A model generated the notes under the pieces. The model was not told where the DNA came from and made no database searches. It saw nothing but the letters and a program-made list of their open reading frames with translations. Positions 59,995 through 64,000 of a DNA stretch of 64,000 nucleotides are shown here, one piece after another. Within the stretch, counting starts at the first letter, position 1; the number at the start of each line of letters is the position of its first letter. The position numbers were made by a program, and so were the translations under genes. The DNA comes from CAVRGQ01 sp963720785 (GTDB lineage Bacteria; Actinomycetota; Acidimicrobiia; IMCC26256; DASPTH01), in assembly GCA_963720785.1 (NCBI GenBank), contig CAVRGQ010000005.1, positions 434,001 to 498,000 of the forward strand, read 5' to 3'.

Positions 59995-61686
59995 TCAGTG
60001 CGCCGGGGCGGGCGCGGGCTGGTCGGGCACGATCTCCACGCGGTCGATGCTCAGGTCGACGTCGTCGACCCCGGCCACGTAGATCCGCGGGATCAGCATC
60101 GACGTGATCATCCCGATCGTGACGAAGCCCGCGGCGATGAGCAGCGCTCCACGTGTGCCGTCGGTGATACCCGAGGTGAGCGCGTGCGACAGCGTGTTCG
60201 CGATGTCGGGCGGCACCTTCGCGCCGGGTCGGAAGCCCGCACCCGATGCGTGCACCCCGGAGATCGCGGTCTGCTTCACCGACGCGGGGAGCGACGACGC
60301 GCGCAGCGCCTCGGTGGTGTTGCGCGCGGTGAGGCTCGCGAACGCGGCGCCGATCACCGCGACACCGAGCGCGGATCCGACCTGGCGTGCCGTGGAGTTC
60401 GCGCCGCTCGCCACCCCCGACTTCTCGGGATCGATGTCGGAGAGCACCACGTTGGTGAGCTGCGAGTTGGCGAAGCCGATCCCGAACCCGAAGATCAACC
60501 AGCCGGGGAGCAGGTCGCCGAGCGTGAGCCCGGGATGGATCGAGAAGGCGATGATCACCAGGCCGATCACCTCGAGGACGATGCCGATGCGCACCACGTA
60601 GGTGGTGTTGATACGGCGGGTCATCCGGCCACCGAGCTGTGCACCGATGAGCAGGAAGATGCCGACCGGCAGCATCCAGAGGCCGTTCTCGAGCGCGCTG
60701 AGGTGCTCGGCCTCCTGCAGGAACACCGGGATCACGAAGAACAGGCCGAGCTGGCCCATCGACAGGATGCCCGCGGTGATCAGGCCGTAGCGGAAGCCCT
60801 TGTGCCGCAGCTGGCCGAACTCGAACAGCGGGTCGCCGTTGCGCAGCTCACGTGCCCGCTCGTAGCGGTAGAACGCGAACAGGAACGCGGCCGAAAGGAC
60901 GAACACGAGTGGCATCACCGACACACCAATCGACTTCGGCCACACGTCGACGCCACCGACGACGAAATTGTCGAGCGGCTTCCACCATCCGTAGCGGCTC
61001 ACCTCGTTGAGCCCGAACACCAGCAGGAACATGCCCGCGGCGACGAGCAGCGCGCCGGGCACGTCGATGGCGAGGCGCTTGCGGGCGTTCGAGTCGCGCG
61101 CGATGAACACCAGCGCGCCGACGATCGCGATCGGCGCCACGATCACGTTGATGCCGAACGCCCAGCGCCACGAGTAGTTGGTGGTGAGGAAGCCGCCGAG
61201 CAACGGGCCGAGCGCGCCGCCGAGGCCGATCACCGCGCCCCACGCCGCAAAAGCAGTGGCGCGCTCGCGTCCCTGGAAGTTGTTGGAGATGATGGCGAGC
61301 GTTGCGGGAAGCATCAGCGACGCGCCGATGCCCTCGATGAGCGACTCGCCGACGAGCAGGCTCGGCACCGACCACGACAGCGCCGCGAGCAGCGAGCCGC
61401 CGCCGAACAGCGCGGCACCCACGATGAACATGCGCCGGTGGCCGTACACGTCGCCGAGGCGCCCGCCGATGATGAGGAGCGTGGCGAACACGAGCGAATA
61501 GCCGGTGAGCACCCACTGCAGGCTCGGCAGCGTGGTGTGGAAGTCGGCCAGGATCGACGGGATCGCCACCGTCAGGACGGTGTTGTCGATGACGACGATC
61601 AACGCCGCCACCACCACGATGGCGAGCGTCACCCACCGGCGGGGATCCGCCGGGCGGGTTTCCTGGAGGGCGTCCGGGCTTATCAT
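59995..61686 (-). CDS. DHA2-type MFS transporter
   Basis: A 563-residue, 14-helix drug:H+ antiporter-like protein. Motifs: VIDNTVLTVAIPSILADFHT (D1), GGRLGDVYGHRRMFIVGAAL (A), GESLIEGIGASLMLPATLAI (C region), SGVASGANSTARQVGSALGV. ATG 61686 lies inside a perfect palindrome (61681-61700), and TATCAT (minus strand 61700-61695) is 8 bases upstream, so a repressor there would block both transcription and start-site access. No regulator gene is adjacent; a TetR gene 2 kb to the right is one candidate. Confidence 0.85.
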   Translation of the reverse strand: MISPDALQETRPADPRRWVTLAIVVVAALIVVIDNTVLTVAIPSILADFHTTLPSLQWVLTGYSLVFATLLIIGGRLGDVYGHRRMFIVGAALFGGGSLLAALSWSVPSLLVGESLIEGIGASLMLPATLAIISNNFQGRERATAFAAWGAVIGLGGALGPLLGGFLTTNYSWRWAFGINVIVAPIAIVGALVFIARDSNARKRLAIDVPGALLVAAGMFLLVFGLNEVSRYGWWKPLDNFVVGGVDVWPKSIGVSVMPLVFVLSAAFLFAFYRYERARELRNGDPLFEFGQLRHKGFRYGLITAGILSMGQLGLFFVIPVFLQEAEHLSALENGLWMLPVGIFLLIGAQLGGRMTRRINTTYVVRIGIVLEVIGLVIIAFSIHPGLTLGDLLPGWLIFGFGIGFANSQLTNVVLSDIDPEKSGVASGANSTARQVGSALGVAVIGAAFASLTARNTTEALRASSLPASVKQTAISGVHASGAGFRPGAKVPPDIANTLSHALTSGITDGTRGALLIAAGFVTIGMITSMLIPRIYVAGVDDVDLSIDRVEIVPDQPAPAPAH

Positions 61687-61700
61687 CCGTTTGGATGATA
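61681..61700. promoter_or_regulatory. Palindrome over the start codon and -10 box of the MFS gene
   Basis: TATCATCC (61681-61688), GTTT, GGATGATA (61693-61700), perfect 8-4-8. The minus-strand -10 TATCAT and the ATG are both inside it. It is likely an operator of a TetR- or MarR-type repressor. Confidence 0.68.
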
Positions 61701-61710
61701 GCGGGCGGCC

Positions 61711-61773
61711 CCGCTCCGCGGCGCTACGCCGTCTGGCTCGGCGGCGCCGCTCCGCGGCGCTACGCCGTCTGGC
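61711..61773. repeat. 27-bp direct repeat (36-bp period) at the SDR 3' end
   Basis: Identical 27-bp copies at 61711-61737 and 61747-61773; both contain CCGCTCCGCGGCGCTACGCC. The right copy spans the SDR stop codon, so the stop and last codons are duplicated downstream. It resembles a recent tandem duplication. Confidence 0.85.
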
Positions 61774-62482
61774 CGCCGTCGAGGACGAAGTCGGCGCCGT
61801 TGGCGAAGGCGCTGTCGTCGGAGGCGAGCCAGAGCGCGAGCTTGGCGACCTCGTCGGGCTGGGCGAAGCGGCCCATCGGCACGATCATGTCCGCCATCGC
61901 CTGGAGGTCCTTGCCGCCCATCATCGGCGTGTCGATGATCCCGGGCAGGATCGCGTTGACCCGCACGCCCTGCTTGCCGAGCTCCTGGGCCGCACCGCGC
62001 GTCATCCCGCGCACCGCCCACTTGGTCGCCGCGTAGGCGAAGCACGCCGAGCCGCCGCGCAGCCCTCCCACCGAGGCGATGTTCACGATGGAACCCGAGC
62101 CCTGCGCGGTCATCGGGCCCGCGGCGGCCCTCATGCCCAGGAACACGCCGGTCTGGTTCACCGCGACGACCCGGTTCCAGTCCTCGAGCGTGGTCTCGGT
62201 CATGTGCGCCCAGTGCAGGATGCCGGCGTTGTTCACGAGCACGTCGAGACGGCCGCGGTCGGCGACGACCCGTTCGACGATCGCCGCCCACTGCGCCTCG
62301 TCGGTGACGTCGTGCTCGAGGAAGGTGGCGCCGAGGTTCGCGGCGGTCTTCGCGCCCTCGTCGGTGAGCACGTCGGTGATGACGACGTGCGCGCCCTCGG
62401 CGGTGAACAGCTCCGCCTCCGCGGCACCCTGTCCGCGCGCACCACCGGTGACCAGTGCGACCTTGCCGTCGAGCTTGCCCAT
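61760..62482 (-). CDS. Short-chain dehydrogenase/reductase
   Basis: A 240-residue classical SDR. Cofactor site ALVTGGARGQGAAEAELF, VVITDVLTDEG (Asp favours NAD), NNAG in RLDVLVNNAGILHWAHM, catalytic Ser in IVNIASVGGLRGG and Tyr/Lys in CFAYAATKWAVRGMTRG, and PG at VNAILPGIIDTPMMGG. It resembles 3-alpha/20-beta-hydroxysteroid dehydrogenases. ATG 62482 follows GAGGGGG. Both flanks carry short repeats: a triple 14-bp repeat upstream and a duplicated end downstream. Confidence 0.9.
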   Translation of the reverse strand: MGKLDGKVALVTGGARGQGAAEAELFTAEGAHVVITDVLTDEGAKTAANLGATFLEHDVTDEAQWAAIVERVVADRGRLDVLVNNAGILHWAHMTETTLEDWNRVVAVNQTGVFLGMRAAAGPMTAQGSGSIVNIASVGGLRGGSACFAYAATKWAVRGMTRGAAQELGKQGVRVNAILPGIIDTPMMGGKDLQAMADMIVPMGRFAQPDEVAKLALWLASDDSAFANGADFVLDGGQTA

Positions 62483-62511
62483 GAGTTCCCCCTCGTCAGG
62501 TGCGGAGCTGC

Positions 62512-62553
62512 GCCGCTCCGAGCATGCCGCTCCGAGCATGCCGCTCCGAGCAT
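62512..62553. repeat. Three perfect tandem copies of a 14-bp unit upstream of the SDR gene
   Basis: GCCGCTCCGAGCAT at 62512-62525, 62526-62539 and 62540-62553. Each copy offers an ATG on the minus strand. It lies 30 bases before the SDR start, in the leader or promoter. Confidence 0.9.
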
Positions 62554-62563
62554 GATGGCGCGT

Positions 62564-62998
62564 TCAGCCCGCGGATGCGTAGCCCTCGTCGCCACGGACG
62601 TCGGCGACGAGGTGCACGACCGGCAGCCCGGTCACCCGCCCGATGCGCTCCTGCAGGTCGTCGGCCACCCATTGCGACTCCGCGGGCAGCGTCGACAGCA
62701 CGATCTCGTCGAAGCGCGCCCGGCGCAACACGTGCAGCACCGCGCGCAACGGGCTCGGGTCGCCGACCTCACCACCCACGCTCGCACCCTCGGCCTCGAA
62801 GCGCGCGAGCGCGCCGGCGAGCCGGCGCCGGGCCAGCCCGCGGGCATCCACGCCGGTCATCGTCTCGCCCTGTTGGTGCACGGTGGCGGGGACCACGACG
62901 TAGAACCAGCACGGTCCGGTTGCCCGTTGCTCGTGCACCCACCCGAGGAGGTGGTGCCCGGCCAGCGTCTGGTTCGCGACCACGAGATAGCGGCGCAC
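62564..62998 (-). CDS. Conserved-type hypothetical protein with Usp-like sequence pattern
   Basis: A 144-residue alpha/beta protein (RRYLVVANQTLAGHHLLGWV, CWFYVVVPATVHQQGETMTG, ARRRLAGALARFEAEGASVG, ARFDEIVLSTLPAESQWVAD). The alternating strand-helix order with EIVLSTLP resembles universal-stress-type or related nucleotide-binding folds, but ATP-binding GxxGS is not seen. GTG 62998 has AGGAGG at good spacing. Function unknown. Confidence 0.68.
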   Translation of the reverse strand: MRRYLVVANQTLAGHHLLGWVHEQRATGPCWFYVVVPATVHQQGETMTGVDARGLARRRLAGALARFEAEGASVGGEVGDPSPLRAVLHVLRRARFDEIVLSTLPAESQWVADDLQERIGRVTGLPVVHLVADVRGDEGYASAG

Positions 62999-63077
62999 GA
63001 TCGTCGCCTCCTGTCCGGCGTGTGGCGACCATAGACCGGTGCCATCGATCCGGCCAGTGGCACTTCGTCCGGTCGAA

Positions 63078-63083
63078 TAGGTT
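63078..63083 (+). promoter_or_regulatory. -10 box of a leaderless promoter (HAD gene)
   Basis: TAGGTT is 7 bases before ATG 63091; no Shine-Dalgarno sequence is present. Confidence 0.5.
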
Positions 63084-63090
63084 GCCGCGC

Positions 63091-63825
63091 ATGGCCGATC
63101 GGACTCCTCCCGTGGCGGTGCTGCTCGACGCCGGAGGCGTCTTCGTGCTCCCCGACCACGAGCGCATCCTCGGCGCCTTCGCGCGCTCCGAGGTGGCGGT
63201 GGACCCGGCGCGACTCGACGATGCGCACTACGCGGGCGCGGCGCGCTTCACCACACTGCTCGACGCGGAAGCCGACTGGAACGCGTGTTGGAACGAGTAC
63301 CTCGTGGGCTACGCGGAGTTCCTCGACGTCGCGGCCGACGCGGCGGAAGAGTTGCACCGCCACCTCGACAGCGAGTTCGCCGACACCGAGCTGTGGCGGC
63401 GCGTGGCCCCCGGCGCGCTCGACGGGTTGCGCGCCCTCGCCGACACGGGAGTGCGGCTCGGGATGGTGTCGAACGCCGACGGGCTCATGGCCCAGCGCAT
63501 GCGCGAGCTGGAGATCCTCCAGGTGGGGCCGGGCCTCGGCGTCGAGGTCGAGTGCGTGATCGACTCCGGCGACGTGGGCGTGATGAAGCCCGATCCGCGC
63601 ATCTTCCGCATCGCCCTCGACGCGATGGGCATCGAGGGCACCGCCGTGGACGACGGGCGGGTCTGGTACGTCGGCGACATGCCCGGCATCGACGTCGTCG
63701 GGGCGCGACGTGCCGGGCTGCGGCCGTTCCTCGTCGACCCGCTCGGCCTGCACCACGATGCCGACCACGACCGCATCGGCTCGCTCGCGGAGCTCGCGGT
63801 GCTGGCCGCCGACCGGACCGGCTGA
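63091..63825 (+). CDS. HAD-superfamily hydrolase
   Basis: A 244-residue HAD protein. Motif I is AVLLDAGGVFVLPDHE: the nucleophile Asp is kept, but the second position (DxD) is Gly, as in several HAD subgroup IA members. Motif II is LGMVSNADGLMAQRM, motif III the Lys in DVGVMKPDPRIFRIAL, motif IV VWYVGDMPGIDVVGARRAGL. A helical cap lies between motifs I and II. It is probably a small-molecule phosphatase or dehalogenase-like enzyme. ATG with a leaderless-type promoter. Confidence 0.85.
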   Translation: MADRTPPVAVLLDAGGVFVLPDHERILGAFARSEVAVDPARLDDAHYAGAARFTTLLDAEADWNACWNEYLVGYAEFLDVAADAAEELHRHLDSEFADTELWRRVAPGALDGLRALADTGVRLGMVSNADGLMAQRMRELEILQVGPGLGVEVECVIDSGDVGVMKPDPRIFRIALDAMGIEGTAVDDGRVWYVGDMPGIDVVGARRAGLRPFLVDPLGLHHDADHDRIGSLAELAVLAADRTG

Positions 63826-63829
63826 GCGC

Positions 63830-64000
63830 TCAGGCTCCGAGCGACCCGAGGCCGCCGCGGCCGCCTGCCAGCTCGGAGAAGGCGCGGTCGACCAGCGCCT
63901 CGAGCGTCGGCGACCGGCGGTCGTCGAGCCAGGTGTCGAGCGCGGCGCGCAACGCCGCCACCGCGAGTCCGCTCAGGAGACGCAGCTCGAACCGCGACAG
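63830..64000 (-). CDS. C-terminal end of a TetR-family regulator (5' part outside window)
   Basis: 56 codons plus stop (63830-63832) run in frame to the window edge: RFELRLLSGLAVAALRAALD, TWLDDRRSPTLEALVDRAFS. The helix arrangement, with a helix ending in a loop of charged residues and a final LEALVDRAFSEL helix, is the usual C-terminus of actinobacterial TetR regulators. Its stop is 4 bases from the HAD gene stop. Without the HTH the assignment is probable only. Confidence 0.55.
   Translation of the reverse strand: MSRFELRLLSGLAVAALRAALDTWLDDRRSPTLEALVDRAFSELAGGRGGLGSLGA

Noticed and set aside
62512..62553. CRISPR-like array
   Set aside because: The 14-bp units are directly tandem without spacers, and no cas genes are present.

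Overview
The window is very GC-rich with dense, short-spaced genes. It carries two WhiB-type regulators, a mycobacterial-style Pst/Pho cluster, F420-linked enzyme families, a DUF2342 metalloprotease and a ppk1/mutT1-like cluster. Together these point to a high-GC actinobacterium, most likely class Acidimicrobiia or a close relative. That placement is inferred from gene content and style; no rRNA or tRNA gene was recognised. Many genes have a -10 box (TANNNT) only 6-7 bases before the start codon, the signature of leaderless mRNAs.

Layout. 1-12.2 kb: DUF4328/DUF2510 membrane protein (cut by the edge), mreB, moaE, a PDZ protease homologue without catalytic Ser, a fused siroheme-decarboxylase-like protein with a class V aminotransferase, a broken DinB gene, an epimerase divergent from a DUF2342 metalloprotease, TetR, 3-hydroxyacyl-CoA dehydrogenase, MFS. 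12.3-17 kb: a polyphosphate/nucleotide-hygiene cluster (ppk1, CYTH-CHAD, Nudix, histidine phosphatase). 17-21.5 kb: an arsenic island with two ArsR circuits (ArsR-ArsC fusion, aquaglyceroporin, two ArsC, ArsR, ArsI, ACR3). 21.5-23.4 kb: surE, a cyclic-nucleotide-binding protein, an AhpE-like peroxiredoxin. 23.4-31.1 kb: phosphate regulon (pstSCAB, sensor kinase and response regulator on the minus strand; two phoU genes divergent). 31.1-35.6 kb: envelope-stress block (htrA, whiB, RseB-like, anti-sigma, ECF sigma, tatA). Two matching ECF-type promoters (GGAACC-N16-CGTT) precede the sigma gene and whiB.

35.7-47.6 kb: F420-type oxidoreductase, ftcD-like gene, second whiB, macro-domain protein, and two divergent citrate synthases sharing a 21-bp palindrome, one of them carrying an N-terminal HTH. 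Then a MoxR ATPase/VWA pair, a lipoprotein, an ABC ATPase/membrane pair and an SMP-30 protein. 47.7-53.3 kb: sdhCAB, a small ABM-like protein, xseB-xseA. 53.4-64 kb: TetR/MFS pair with its operator, PG-binding protein, desaturase, RibD_C-type reductase, isolated acyltransferase domain, a deleted glyoxalase remnant, SnoaL-like and PPOX proteins, a second MFS gene with a palindrome over its start, an SDR flanked by short repeats, a HAD hydrolase, and the end of another TetR gene.

About eleven genes, including conserved ones (pstA, xseA, citA), are each split by one apparent single-base indel. This looks more like residual sequence error than real gene decay, so the frameshifted entries should be treated as provisional. 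No CRISPR array, insertion sequence or prophage was seen, and no gene-free stretch exceeds about 300 bases.
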